Source: SIG603 sp964369415
Lineage (GTDB): Bacteria; Bacillota; Clostridia; Oscillospirales; Acutalibacteraceae
Direction of reading: 5' to 3'
DNA length: 31,885 nucleotides
Assembly: GCA_964369415.1 (NCBI GenBank)
Contig: CAYJFP010000023.1
Location: 1 to 31,885 of the forward strand
Both the position numbers and the translations under genes were made by a program. The notes under the pieces were generated by a model. The model ran no database searches and was not told the DNA's origin. It saw nothing but the letters and a program-made list of their open reading frames with translations. Of the stretch, positions 15,454 to 23,331 are shown piece by piece (the stretch's first letter is position 1; each line of letters opens with the position of its first letter).

Positions 15454-16630
15454 AAGAGTGTTCATTATAGTGATTGATTCGCTAGGTGTGGGCGAAATGC
15501 ATGATGCAGATTTATACGGTGATAAAGGTGCGGATACTTTAGGGCATATTTTAAGAGAGTGTAAAGAGATTAAATTGCCAAATTTAGTTAATCTTGGAAT
15601 TGCAAATCTTCATAAAACACCGCATTTAAAGCCAAAAGAAAAGTTTTTGGGTTACGCCTGTTATCTAAATGAAAAAAGCAAGGGTAAGGACACCATGACA
15701 GGTCACTGGGAAATGATGGGGCTTGAAACCACTGTCCCTTTTAAAGTTTTTACCGAGAGTGGTTTTCCGAAAGAGCTTATAGATTTACTTAGTGAAAAAA
15801 CAGGAAGAGAGATAGTTGGCAATAAATCGGCAAGTGGAACTGAAATAATAGATGAACTTGCGGAAGAAGAGATAGAAAAAGGCAAATTGATTGTGTATAC
15901 ATCTGCGGATTCAGTACTTCAAATCTGTGGACACGAAGAGCACATGGGGCTAGACACTCTTTACGATTACTGCAAAACCGCTAGAGAACTTACGATGAGA
16001 GAAGAGTGGAAAGTGGGAAGGGTCATAGCAAGACCGTATATTGGAGATAAAATAGGCGGGTATAAGAGAACATCGAATAGGCACGACTACGCTTTAAGCC
16101 CAAGCGAAGATACCGTGCTTGATTTACTGAAAAATAATGATTTTGAGGTTATTTCTGTCGGGAAAATAGATGATATTTTTGCGGGAAAAGGCATAACTAA
16201 GTCTAATCGCTCAAAAAGTTCTGTTAATGGAATGGAGCAAGCAATAGAGATGTTGGATGAAGAATTCAAAGGTCTTTGCTTTGTGAATTTGGTCGATTTC
16301 GATGCACTTTGGGGGCATAGGCGAGATGTAAAAGGCTATGCCAAAGAACTAGAAAAGTTTGACGAGCTTTTAGGGAGTTTTATTCCAAAAATGAAGAATG
16401 ATGACCTGCTTATTTTGACCTCGGACCATGGTAACGACCCGACATTTAAAGGGACTGACCACACAAGAGAAAAGGCTTTTATGCTAAGCTATTCACCGTC
16501 TATGAAAGGTTTTGGAATACTTAAAGACGGCGAAAGCTTTGGAGATATAGGAGCGACAGTAGCTGAAAATTTTTCTATAGAGCTAAATAAAAGCTTAATA
16601 GGAAAGTCAATATTAAATGAACTGAAATAA
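15443..16630 (+). CDS. deoB: Phosphopentomutase
   Basis: 395-residue alkaline-phosphatase-superfamily enzyme converting (deoxy)ribose 1-phosphate to the 5-phosphate. Visible metal and active-site motifs: IVIDSLGVGEM (first metal Asp), KGKDTMTGHWEMMG (the Thr that carries the phosphate), VDFDALWGHRRD, ILTSDHGNDPT and DHTRE (metal Asp and His residues). The insert domain lies at about residues 100-215. Length is normal. The start lies inside the end of udp. Together they form a minimal nucleoside salvage operon feeding the pentose phosphate pathway. Confidence 0.95.
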   Translation: MKYKRVFIIVIDSLGVGEMHDADLYGDKGADTLGHILRECKEIKLPNLVNLGIANLHKTPHLKPKEKFLGYACYLNEKSKGKDTMTGHWEMMGLETTVPFKVFTESGFPKELIDLLSEKTGREIVGNKSASGTEIIDELAEEEIEKGKLIVYTSADSVLQICGHEEHMGLDTLYDYCKTARELTMREEWKVGRVIARPYIGDKIGGYKRTSNRHDYALSPSEDTVLDLLKNNDFEVISVGKIDDIFAGKGITKSNRSKSSVNGMEQAIEMLDEEFKGLCFVNLVDFDALWGHRRDVKGYAKELEKFDELLGSFIPKMKNDDLLILTSDHGNDPTFKGTDHTREKAFMLSYSPSMKGFGILKDGESFGDIGATVAENFSIELNKSLIGKSILNELK

Positions 16631-16643
16631 ATAATATTTTGTC

Positions 16644-16671
16644 TTGATTATTAGTTGATTTATGATATAAT
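16644..16671 (+). promoter_or_regulatory. Promoter of isomerase-TolB-DUF1638-GNAT operon
   Basis: TTGATT (16644-16649), 16-nt spacer, TATAAT (16666-16671), just behind deoB. Transcription would start near 16678 and leave a leader of about 118 nt before the next start codon. Confidence 0.6.
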
Positions 16672-16677
16672 AACTTC

Positions 16678-16770
16678 AAATGGAACCCAAAATCTAAGAT
16701 TTTGACCATTTTAAAACATTGTATCAGACAAGTAAGGATGACTTAGCTAACACTAAGTCTAATAGGATAC
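16678..16770 (+). ncRNA. Candidate structured 5' leader (two stem-loops)
   Basis: The leader folds by eye into two units. The first (16678-16711) has outer stem AAATGG / CCATTT and inner stem AAAATC / GATTTT. The second has outer stem GTATC (16721-16725) / GATAC (16766-16770), a large asymmetric internal loop and a perfect 7-bp hairpin GACTTAG / CTAAGTC (16740-16759). It ends 15 nt before a strong AGGAGG. It matches no riboswitch consensus I know. A regulatory role is inference only. Confidence 0.3.
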
Positions 16771-16796
16771 TAAAAAATAGTGAAAGGAGGGTGAAA

Positions 16797-17618
16797 ATGG
16801 TTTACGGAGTTCAACTTTTTGGTTGTTCAAAAGATTTTAGAAAAGATACGGACAAATTTTTTGAAGAGATGAAACGTATAGGTCTTATGCAGATAGAGCC
16901 GTGCATTCTTTTTGACGAACCGAATGAGTTTAAAGAAAAGGCATTAACGGAAGGAAATGAATTTTTTGCTTCTTTGCCTGAACTTCTTTGGCTTCCGAGT
17001 GAAACTAAGATTTTTGCGGATAAGTTAAGAGAGAAGGGTCTTGAAATTTCAAGTGCACATGCCTTTGTAAGCGACATAATTAAATCTAAAGATTTAATGG
17101 TGAAAGCGGCTAAGGAGGCAAAAATCAAAGCGTATGTATTAAATGTAGCCGAGTATGCGTTTAATGATAAAAACAGATTTTTAAGTGAACTTAAGATTTT
17201 GGCGGACGAGCTTGATGAAATAGGCACAGAGCTTTGGATTCATAATCTTTCGCCTGAAATTAGCCACAAAACAGAGGAAGGCACAGATTTATACAAATGG
17301 ATAGTGAATGGTTATGAAAAAATATACGCACAGCCTGATACAGGATGGGTGCTTCATGGTGGCGAAGAGCCGTATGAATACTTGAAATCTCTTGGCTCAA
17401 AGCTTAAGAGTATTCATTTTAAAGACTTGAATCCAGATTTTAAAAATAAAACTGGAAACGACATATTTGAAGTGCTTGGAAAAGGCTGCATAGATGTTCA
17501 AAAAATCATGGAACTGTATAAAGACGGCATTACAATAGTTATAGACCAAGACGTTAGTAAAGGTGATTTTGTTTCTGATTTGGAAGAAAGCGCAAAACTG
17601 CTACACAGCATTAAATAA
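16797..17618 (+). CDS. Sugar phosphate isomerase/epimerase (AP-endonuclease-2-type TIM barrel)
   Basis: 273 residues from ATG 16797 (MVYGVQLFGC), 6 nt after AAAGGAGGG; the frame open to 16719 lies in the structured leader. The fold is that of xylose-isomerase-like TIM barrels (IolE/IolI and related): ISSAHAFVSD, ELWIHNLSPE, YAQPDTGWVLHGGEEP, SIHFKDLN and EVLGKGCIDVQKI supply the usual metal-binding Glu/Asp/His ladder, and the C-terminal IVIDQDV matches the last metal strand. A keto-sugar or inosose-type substrate is likely, but none can be named. It heads an operon with a TolB-like protein 19 nt downstream, a DUF1638 protein and an acetyltransferase. Confidence 0.8.
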   Translation: MVYGVQLFGCSKDFRKDTDKFFEEMKRIGLMQIEPCILFDEPNEFKEKALTEGNEFFASLPELLWLPSETKIFADKLREKGLEISSAHAFVSDIIKSKDLMVKAAKEAKIKAYVLNVAEYAFNDKNRFLSELKILADELDEIGTELWIHNLSPEISHKTEEGTDLYKWIVNGYEKIYAQPDTGWVLHGGEEPYEYLKSLGSKLKSIHFKDLNPDFKNKTGNDIFEVLGKGCIDVQKIMELYKDGITIVIDQDVSKGDFVSDLEESAKLLHSIK

Positions 17619-17637
17619 TTAAAAGAGGAGTAAGATA

Positions 17638-18531
17638 ATGAGTAAATTTGATAGAAATCCATGGGACAGAGATGACGATATTTCTTATTTGGAAATATAT
17701 GATTTTAAAACAGGTGAAATTACACCTGTAAAGGTATTTGACTACTTAATAGAGGCGCCAAACTGGAGTATGGACGGAAAATATCTTGTATACAATAGTC
17801 TTGGCAAGATGTATAAGATTGACATTGAAACTAAAGAAGTTTCATTAATTGACACCGATTATGTGAACGACTGCAATAATGACCATGTGCTTTCGGCAGA
17901 TGGAAAGAATTTAGCGGTAAGTCATAGCATAGACGAAGACAGAAAATCAAGAATCTACACTTTGCCACTTGAAGGTGGAACACCAAAATTAATTACACCT
18001 ATGGCGCCGTCATACTTACATGGTTGGTCGCCTGATGGTGAGTATCTTTCATACTGCGCAGAAAGAGACGGAGAATACGATATCTATGTAATTCCTGCAA
18101 AAGGCGGAGTGGAAAAAAGACTAACAGATGCACCTGGGCTTAATGACGGGGCAGAATACAGCATGGACGGAGAATACATTTGGTTTAACTCTGTTAGAAG
18201 TGGTCTAATGCAAGCGTGGAGAATGAAAAAAGACGGTAGCGAGCAGACTCAAATGACTTTTGACGAAGACTTGAACACTTGGTTTCCTCATATATCTCCA
18301 GACGGCAAAAAAGTTGTGATGATTTCGTATTTTAAAGGTGATTTGCTTCCGGCTGAACATATACCACACTTAAATGTTAAACTAAGATGTATGAATTCTG
18401 ACGGCAGTGACGTTCAAGATATTATGACAATTTTCGGTGGACAAGGCACGATAAATGTTAACTCTTGGTCGCCTTGTAGTACAAAGTTTGCATATGTAAG
18501 ATATGAATTAGCGGATAGGGAAGACGATTAA
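17638..18531 (+). CDS. TolB-like beta-propeller (PD40 repeat) protein, cytoplasmic
   Basis: 297 residues made of PD40/WD40-like repeats: APNWSMDGKYLVYNS, HVLSADGKNLAVSHS, HGWSPDGEYLSYCAERDGEYDIY, GAEYSMDGEYIWFNSVRSG, FPHISPDGKKVVMIS and NSWSPCSTKFAYVRY, about six blades. These resemble TolB and oligogalacturonate-lyase-like propellers. There is no signal peptide or membrane helix, unlike exported TolB, so it should stay in the cytoplasm, where it may bind a sugar or a partner protein. Start ATG 17638 has GAGGAG 7 nt upstream. Its pairing with a sugar isomerase suggests carbohydrate metabolism. Catalysis is not evident from sequence. Confidence 0.75.
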   Translation: MSKFDRNPWDRDDDISYLEIYDFKTGEITPVKVFDYLIEAPNWSMDGKYLVYNSLGKMYKIDIETKEVSLIDTDYVNDCNNDHVLSADGKNLAVSHSIDEDRKSRIYTLPLEGGTPKLITPMAPSYLHGWSPDGEYLSYCAERDGEYDIYVIPAKGGVEKRLTDAPGLNDGAEYSMDGEYIWFNSVRSGLMQAWRMKKDGSEQTQMTFDEDLNTWFPHISPDGKKVVMISYFKGDLLPAEHIPHLNVKLRCMNSDGSDVQDIMTIFGGQGTINVNSWSPCSTKFAYVRYELADREDD

Positions 18532-18534
18532 AAC

Positions 18535-19278
18535 ATGAAAATTGCCTTGATAAGTTGCTCGGTGCTCACTAGAAATATAGGTTTTTTAATGGCGACGAGT
18601 AAGACGACGATTCATAGCTTCTTTTTAGAGCAAATTCTTCATGATACACCCGAGAAGCTTCAAAAAAGGCTTCAAAAAACTATTGATGAAATTGAAGAAC
18701 TTCAAAATAGAACCGAAGTAGAAAAAGAAAAGTTTGATGCGATAGTTTTGGCATACGGTCTTTGTTCAAACGCCGTAATTGGACTTAAGTCTAAGACTCT
18801 TCCGTTAATTATTCCAAGGTGTGATGACTGTATTGCCCTATTTCTTGGCAGTCAAAAACGTTATCTTGAAATATTTAACAGCCGAAGCGGTATTTATTGG
18901 TACAATAAGCCGTGGCTTGAAAACACGGTAATGCCGTCAAAAGAGAGTTTTAACGAACATTTTCAAAAATATCTTGAAGAGTACGATGAGGACACAGCGG
19001 AGTATTTGATGGAGTCGGTCCACGGCTGGAAAGAAAACTATGAGTGTGCTTTCTATATTAAATCTTCTATTTGTGATGATAGCGAAGAGATAGTAGAGAC
19101 TAAGAAGATTTGCGAAGACTTTGGCTGGACTTACGATGAAGCCACTGAGGACTTAAGTTATTTATCTGATTTGTTAAATGGAAATTGGGATGATGAAGAG
19201 CGCTTTGCTATTTGTAAACCCGGACAAAAGTTTGCAGCGGAGTACTCAGGAAAAAAGGTGCAGGCTGTGGACTGTTAA
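18535..19278 (+). CDS. DUF1638 protein
   Basis: 247 residues with the DUF1638 signature: an N-terminal IALISCSVL, then AIVLAYGLCSNAVIGL, LPLIIPRCDDCIALFLGSQKRYLEIF and GIYWYNKPW, a Cys- and His/Asp-rich core that suggests metal binding. The region after about residue 130 is acidic and helical. Members are known from methanogens and clostridia, sometimes beside corrinoid methyltransferase genes; none is seen here, and the biochemical role is unknown. ATG 18535 comes 3 nt after the previous stop with only a weak SD, so it probably depends on translational coupling. Confidence 0.65.
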   Translation: MKIALISCSVLTRNIGFLMATSKTTIHSFFLEQILHDTPEKLQKRLQKTIDEIEELQNRTEVEKEKFDAIVLAYGLCSNAVIGLKSKTLPLIIPRCDDCIALFLGSQKRYLEIFNSRSGIYWYNKPWLENTVMPSKESFNEHFQKYLEEYDEDTAEYLMESVHGWKENYECAFYIKSSICDDSEEIVETKKICEDFGWTYDEATEDLSYLSDLLNGNWDDEERFAICKPGQKFAAEYSGKKVQAVDC

Positions 19279-19291
19279 TTGAAGGTGAATT

Positions 19292-19810
19292 ATGGATAAA
19301 ATAATTTTAGAGACTGAAAGGCTTATTTTAAGAGAAATGACTGAATCTGATTATGGTAGCCTTTGTAAGATTCTTATGGATGATGAAGTTATGTATGCAT
19401 ATGAAGGCGCACTGAGTGAAACAGAGGCTAAAGACTGGTTGTTAAGGCAGATAGAAAGATATAAAAATGACGGGTTTGGCCTGTATGCTGTCGTTTTAAA
19501 AGAAAATAATGAAATGATAGGGCAGTGTGGAATTACCAAGCAAAATTGGAGAAATGAAACGCTTAATGAAATAGGTTATTTGTTTCAAAAAGAATTTTGG
19601 CACAAAGGATATGCTACTGAATCGGCAAAAGCCTGTAAGGATTATGCATTTAATGTTTTAGGATTTGATGAGGTTGTTTCAATTATCAGAGACAGTAATA
19701 TATCTTCTCAAAATGTTGCAAAAAGAAATGGCATGACCGCTATAGATGAATCTATTAGGCATTACCGAGGAATAGACATGCCACACTATCTGTTTTCAGT
19801 AAAAAAATGA
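19292..19810 (+). CDS. GNAT-family N-acetyltransferase (RimJ/RimL type)
   Basis: 172 residues with the GNAT fold of the Acetyltransf_3 type: ETERLILREMTESDY at the N-terminus, a central GQCGITKQNWRNETLNEIGYL strand pair, the acetyl-CoA loop FWHKGYATESAKACKDYAF (Q/RxxGxA-like), then VVSIIRDSNISSQNVAKRNGM. It should transfer acetyl from acetyl-CoA to an amine, either a protein N-terminus or a small molecule. It is last in the operon, 13 nt after the DUF1638 gene, with AAGGTG as SD. Substrate unknown. Confidence 0.87.
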   Translation: MDKIILETERLILREMTESDYGSLCKILMDDEVMYAYEGALSETEAKDWLLRQIERYKNDGFGLYAVVLKENNEMIGQCGITKQNWRNETLNEIGYLFQKEFWHKGYATESAKACKDYAFNVLGFDEVVSIIRDSNISSQNVAKRNGMTAIDESIRHYRGIDMPHYLFSVKK

Positions 19811-19811
19811 T

Positions 19812-19844
19812 AAAAAGAGATGTGAATTTTCACATCTCTTTTTT
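19812..19844. terminator. Bidirectional terminator between GNAT and ABC genes
   Basis: Almost perfect palindrome: AAAAAGAGATGTGAA against TTCACATCTCTTTTT with a tiny loop, A-run on the left and T-run on the right. It serves both the GNAT operon and the convergent ABC operon, whose stop is only 12 nt away. Confidence 0.9.
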
Positions 19845-19855
19845 GCTAGATTAAA

Positions 19856-22627
19856 TTATTCGCTTCTAAGTGCTATAACTGGGTCTTTTTGAGCGGCTTT
19901 TTTAGCTGGTAGTAAACCGCCAAAAACTGTTACGACAACACTTACGATTAACAGTGCGATAGAAGCTGATATTGGTAAGGCAACATTTACTGAAGCACCA
20001 CCTAAAAGACTTTGTACGATGGAGTTTATTGGGATGTTTATCAGTAGAGCTGAGCCTATGCCGATTAATCCAGAGCATAAACCAATAATGAGAGTTTCAG
20101 CGTTAAATACTTGTGAAACGTTTGATTTTGAAGCGCCGAGTGCCCTTAAAACGCCGATTTCTTTTGTTCTTTCGATAACTGAAATATGTGTGATTATTCC
20201 GACCATGATACAAGAAACTATGAGTGATACAGCTACAAAAGCTATTAGTACATAGGAAATAGTGTCAACCATTGTTGTCATTGCAGATGTCAAAGATTCA
20301 ACATAATCGGTGTAAATGATTTGGTTTTCATCACTTGCATTTTCGTTATAGTTTGCAATGCTTAATACTATACCGTCTTTATCTTCAAAACTGTCGGCAT
20401 AAATGTTAATCGAGCTTGGTGAAGCATAGTCAACTTTGCCGAAATTCTTAATGTTTTCATCATAAGTTCCACCTAGCATGTCGTCATATAGACCTAGTAA
20501 AATTTCTTTATCTGGCGTTTCGACAAGCCAGGTATCAAGCATTGTAGCGAGCATTTCATCAGTCACTTGACCCATACTTGCACCACCTGTAGCTTGAGTG
20601 CTTGTATCTTCTGAATCACTTTGAGAATAGTACATAATCACCGAATATAAATCAGCTTTTTCAGCTACACTCATGTTTTGGAGATAAACAGTGATATCCT
20701 CTAGTTTTTCTTCATCGCTCTCAGCTTCAAAAGGAGCACCGGTCAATACATTTGTGTTGATAGAATTTTCTTGAGCTAGTAAAATGTTGCTGTTGTTACT
20801 TTTTTCAATGATATAATCGGTCAAAAGTGAAGTGTATGCAAAACTTGTGGATATATTTGCATCGACTGCATCGGCTTTTGGACTGATGATACCTACGATT
20901 TTAAGAGGTTGATAATTATCCATGACTTCATCATTTAAAGATAATTCTTCTTCAGAAACTAAAGTGAATGTTCCGTCTTCATTTTCGGTGTATTTATCGC
21001 TGTTTGTAAATAGATAAAGCTCGTGACTTAAAATTTCATCGTATGTGAATTCTAGACTTTCTACTTCTTCACCGATTGAGATTAATTTGGCATAGTTTTC
21101 GTATTCATCTGCTGTCATAAGTCCGATTTGATAAAGAGTTTCGGCAGAAATGCTTTGATTTTCATCTGTAACTAAAAGTATTTCATCATAGTTTTGTGGC
21201 ATGTTGCCGTTTACTAAGTTGTAATTCTCTAATATGCTTTCGTTAATCAAGCTACCGTCACTGCTTTTAGGTAGTTGAGTAAAGTTAGAAGCACCGCTTG
21301 AAGTACCACCCATTACCATGGCAATCATTGCATTTTGAGTTCCTTGCATAGAAAATGCATTTGAACTTTCAAGTAATTCAGCAGGGTCAGAATCGGTATT
21401 TACCAAATTGCCATTTGCATCATAAGCATAGACTGAGAAGCTTGTATCGTAAGAATAATGGACTCCGTTTTCGCCTAAATACTGTGCTATTTCACTGTTT
21501 CCATCGTCTAAATATTCTTTGAAAGGTGCAAGATTGTTTGTAATAGTCATATCATTTGCACTTTCTAATTGATAAAAGTTTGTACTCACACTTTCATCTT
21601 GGGAAGTTGTGCTATCGCCATCATTATTTGTAGATGAAATAGGCGAAACTTCACTAATAGCCGACATTGGATTGACACCACTCATATTAACCGATTCCGC
21701 AGAAATCGTGATAGGATAAGAGGACATCGTGTCTTTTTGCAAATCATCGATATAGGTATTTACTCCATTTGATAAAGATAAAATAAGCGCTATTCCGATA
21801 ATTCCGATAGAGCCAGCAAAGGCTGTCAAAAGTGTACGTTTCTTCTTTGTGTTTAGGTTGCTTAAGCTTAATGCAAACGAAGTGAGAACCTTCATTTTTG
21901 ACTTTTTTACTCCGTTTCTCACCCCTGAATCCGCAATTATTCCGTCGGCTTTAAATTCGTTGGTGTCTCCAACTATATTGCCATCTTTGACTTTGATTAT
22001 CCTTGTAGAATATTCTTCGGCTAGCTCTGGATTATGTGTGACCATCACAACTAGCTTCTCTTTTGCGACTTCTTTAAGAAGCTCCATTATCTGAACGCTG
22101 GTCTCACTGTCTAGCGCTCCTGTCGGTTCATCCGCAAGCAAAATGTCGGGGTTGTTGACAAGTGCTCTTGCTATAGCGACTCTTTGCATTTGTCCGCCAG
22201 AAAGCTGATTTGGCTTTTTCTTTAAATGGTCGCCAAGTCCGACCTTCTTAAGTGCCTCACTTGCACGTTTTTTTCTTTCTGCTTTAGAAATTCCACCGAT
22301 TGTAAGGGCAAGCTCTACATTAGATAGAATTGTTTGGTGTGAGATTAGATTATAACTTTGGAAAATAAATCCTACAGTGTGGTTTCTGTATGTATCCCAG
22401 TCTCTATCTTTATAATTTTTAGTCGAGACACCGCCGATGATTAAATCACCGCTGTCGTATTTATCAAGTCCACCTATGATGTTAAGCAGTGTGGTTTTAC
22501 CAGAGCCACTGGGCCCTAAAATTGAGACGAATTCGTTGTCTCTAAGGTCTAAGCTGACATTATTTAGTGCGGTTTGTGTAAGGTCTCCTAATTTATATTC
22601 CTTGTGTACGTTTTTTATTTGTAACAT
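19856..22627 (-). CDS. ABC transporter, fused ATPase and FtsX/MacB-type permease
   Basis: 923 residues. Residues 1-225 are a LolD/MacB-type ATPase: Walker A GPSGSGKT (about 38-45), FQSYN Q-loop, LSGGQMQR signature (142-149), ILLADEPTGALD Walker B, and the TH switch His. A permease follows: one helix (about 266-287), an extracellular domain of about 495 residues rich in Ser, Asp and Asn, and three C-terminal helices with the FtsX motif SVIERTKEIGVLRALGAS. MacB-type proteins act by mechanotransmission, on peptides, toxins or wall enzymes, rather than by a classic channel. The ATPase comes before the permease in one chain, as in MacB. The SD GGAGG stands about 5 nt before ATG 22627. Next to a two-component system and two mini-proteins, a role in envelope stress or peptide resistance is inferred. 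Confidence 0.88.
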   Translation of the reverse strand: MLQIKNVHKEYKLGDLTQTALNNVSLDLRDNEFVSILGPSGSGKTTLLNIIGGLDKYDSGDLIIGGVSTKNYKDRDWDTYRNHTVGFIFQSYNLISHQTILSNVELALTIGGISKAERKKRASEALKKVGLGDHLKKKPNQLSGGQMQRVAIARALVNNPDILLADEPTGALDSETSVQIMELLKEVAKEKLVVMVTHNPELAEEYSTRIIKVKDGNIVGDTNEFKADGIIADSGVRNGVKKSKMKVLTSFALSLSNLNTKKKRTLLTAFAGSIGIIGIALILSLSNGVNTYIDDLQKDTMSSYPITISAESVNMSGVNPMSAISEVSPISSTNNDGDSTTSQDESVSTNFYQLESANDMTITNNLAPFKEYLDDGNSEIAQYLGENGVHYSYDTSFSVYAYDANGNLVNTDSDPAELLESSNAFSMQGTQNAMIAMVMGGTSSGASNFTQLPKSSDGSLINESILENYNLVNGNMPQNYDEILLVTDENQSISAETLYQIGLMTADEYENYAKLISIGEEVESLEFTYDEILSHELYLFTNSDKYTENEDGTFTLVSEEELSLNDEVMDNYQPLKIVGIISPKADAVDANISTSFAYTSLLTDYIIEKSNNSNILLAQENSINTNVLTGAPFEAESDEEKLEDITVYLQNMSVAEKADLYSVIMYYSQSDSEDTSTQATGGASMGQVTDEMLATMLDTWLVETPDKEILLGLYDDMLGGTYDENIKNFGKVDYASPSSINIYADSFEDKDGIVLSIANYNENASDENQIIYTDYVESLTSAMTTMVDTISYVLIAFVAVSLIVSCIMVGIITHISVIERTKEIGVLRALGASKSNVSQVFNAETLIIGLCSGLIGIGSALLINIPINSIVQSLLGGASVNVALPISASIALLIVSVVVTVFGGLLPAKKAAQKDPVIALRSE

Positions 22628-22672
22628 GATTATCCTCCAAAAATTATTTTATATTTTTTATTTTAATACAGA

Positions 22673-22771
22673 TTATAAGAATATAAGTGCTAATATTATT
22701 GCTACTACAACAAGTCCAATTAATGCAGCTGCAGCTCTTCTTTTTCTTCTTGCGACAGGTCTTCTTCTCAT
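22673..22771 (-). CDS. 32-residue Arg-rich single-helix mini-protein
   Basis: Short gene with the open reading frame ATG 22771 to TAA 22673. It encodes a basic tail, MRRRPVARRKRR, followed by an Ala/Val/Ile/Leu membrane helix of about 20 residues ending in LIFL. It is supported by a strong SD (GGAG, 7 nt upstream) and by a 4-bp ATGA overlap with the stop of the coiled-coil gene. It lies 45 nt upstream of the ABC gene. With a positive-inside tail it would sit in the cytoplasmic membrane, N-in. It resembles the 34-residue product at 23202-23306 in design but not closely in sequence. Possible roles are a transporter or kinase accessory peptide. No family recognised. Confidence 0.7.
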   Translation of the reverse strand: MRRRPVARRKRRAAAALIGLVVVAIILALIFL

Positions 22772-23085
22772 GATTTTTCTCCTTTTAATAATTCTTTTGC
22801 TTTTTCTAAATCAAGTTTGACCCTGACTATACTATCTTTTTTGTTTGAAATTGCTTTTAGCTTTTCTTTAGGATTTAAATCAGAGTTTTTTATAGACAGA
22901 ATATCACTCTTGATTTCTTTATATACTTCTAAAAGGCTTTTGATTTTTGCTACTTCATCGCAATTTAAGTTGTTTTCACTTGCTAACAATGTAACTACTT
23001 CATCCTTTAAAATAGCACATTCTTCGCTTGTCTTTTTTAGCTCATCTATTTGAGTTTTAATGTGGTTTTTTCCAAATCCGAACAT
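22768..23085 (-). CDS. 105-residue coiled-coil protein of unknown function
   Basis: Cytoplasmic, highly charged and nearly all helical: MFGFGKNH, then heptad-like segments (IDELKKTSEECAILKDEV, KIKSLLEVYKEIKSDIL, VRVKLDLEKAKELL) with a helix break at NLNC and NPKEK. No signal peptide or membrane helix. The layout is loosely like PspA or adaptor-type coiled coils, but it is far shorter than PspA (about 220 residues) and I do not claim homology. GGAG is 9 nt before ATG 23085. It is first in the operon driven by promoter copy A and overlaps the 32-residue mini-protein gene by 4 bp, so the two are co-translated. Confidence 0.75.
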   Translation of the reverse strand: MFGFGKNHIKTQIDELKKTSEECAILKDEVVTLLASENNLNCDEVAKIKSLLEVYKEIKSDILSIKNSDLNPKEKLKAISNKKDSIVRVKLDLEKAKELLKGEKS

Positions 23086-23120
23086 TTTTCATTTCTCCAA
23101 TCTGTTATGTGATTTTGTTT

Positions 23121-23206
23121 TTGTTTGTATTCTGTGATTGTTATTATATTGGATAAACTTAAACTTAACTTCAACCAATATTCAACTCAACTTCAAGTTT
23201 TTTAAA
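23121..23206 (-). promoter_or_regulatory. Regulated promoter copy A (four 11-bp phased half-sites)
   Basis: On the minus strand TTGAAGTTGAG, TTGAATATTGG, TTGAAGTTAAG and TTTAAGTTTAT follow each other without a gap (23196 down to 23153): four half-sites with exact 11-bp phasing. TATAAT follows at 23148-23143 after 4 nt. The -35 place (AAGTTA) is poor, as expected of an activator-dependent promoter of an OmpR-type regulator. It drives the coiled-coil, mini-protein and ABC genes. It is 92 percent identical (7 mismatches in 86) to copy B at 23332-23417. Confidence 0.7.
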
Positions 23207-23306
23207 ATAAAACCATTAAAAATCCAATTATTACTAGAATCGGTAGAATAAAAGTAAAGCATCCCATGCGTCTTCTCATTCTTCTGCGTCTTCTCATTAT
23301 CATCAT
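23202..23306 (-). CDS. 34-residue Arg-rich single-helix mini-protein
   Basis: ATG 23306 to TAA 23202. The product starts MMIMRRRRRMRRRMGC and continues in a hydrophobic helix of about 18 residues (FTFILPILVIIGF and on) to the C-terminus. GGAGG stands 10 nt upstream of the first ATG; the ATG codons at 23303 and 23297 are alternatives. The Arg block is made by a 12-nt sequence (ATGAGAAGACGC) occurring twice. It has its own promoter, copy B, 47 nt upstream, and its stop codon lies within copy A. With 9 Arg and one Cys it should insert N-in in the membrane. No family recognised; real translation is inferred from SD, promoter and parallel with the 32-residue product. Confidence 0.6.
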   Translation of the reverse strand: MMIMRRRRRMRRRMGCFTFILPILVIIGFLMVLF

Positions 23307-23331
23307 GATTATTAATCCTCCGTTTTATGTT

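Noticed and set aside
16719..16796. Longer start of the isomerase
   Set aside because: No SD upstream, and the stretch folds as leader; the ATG at 16797 has AAAGGAGGG.
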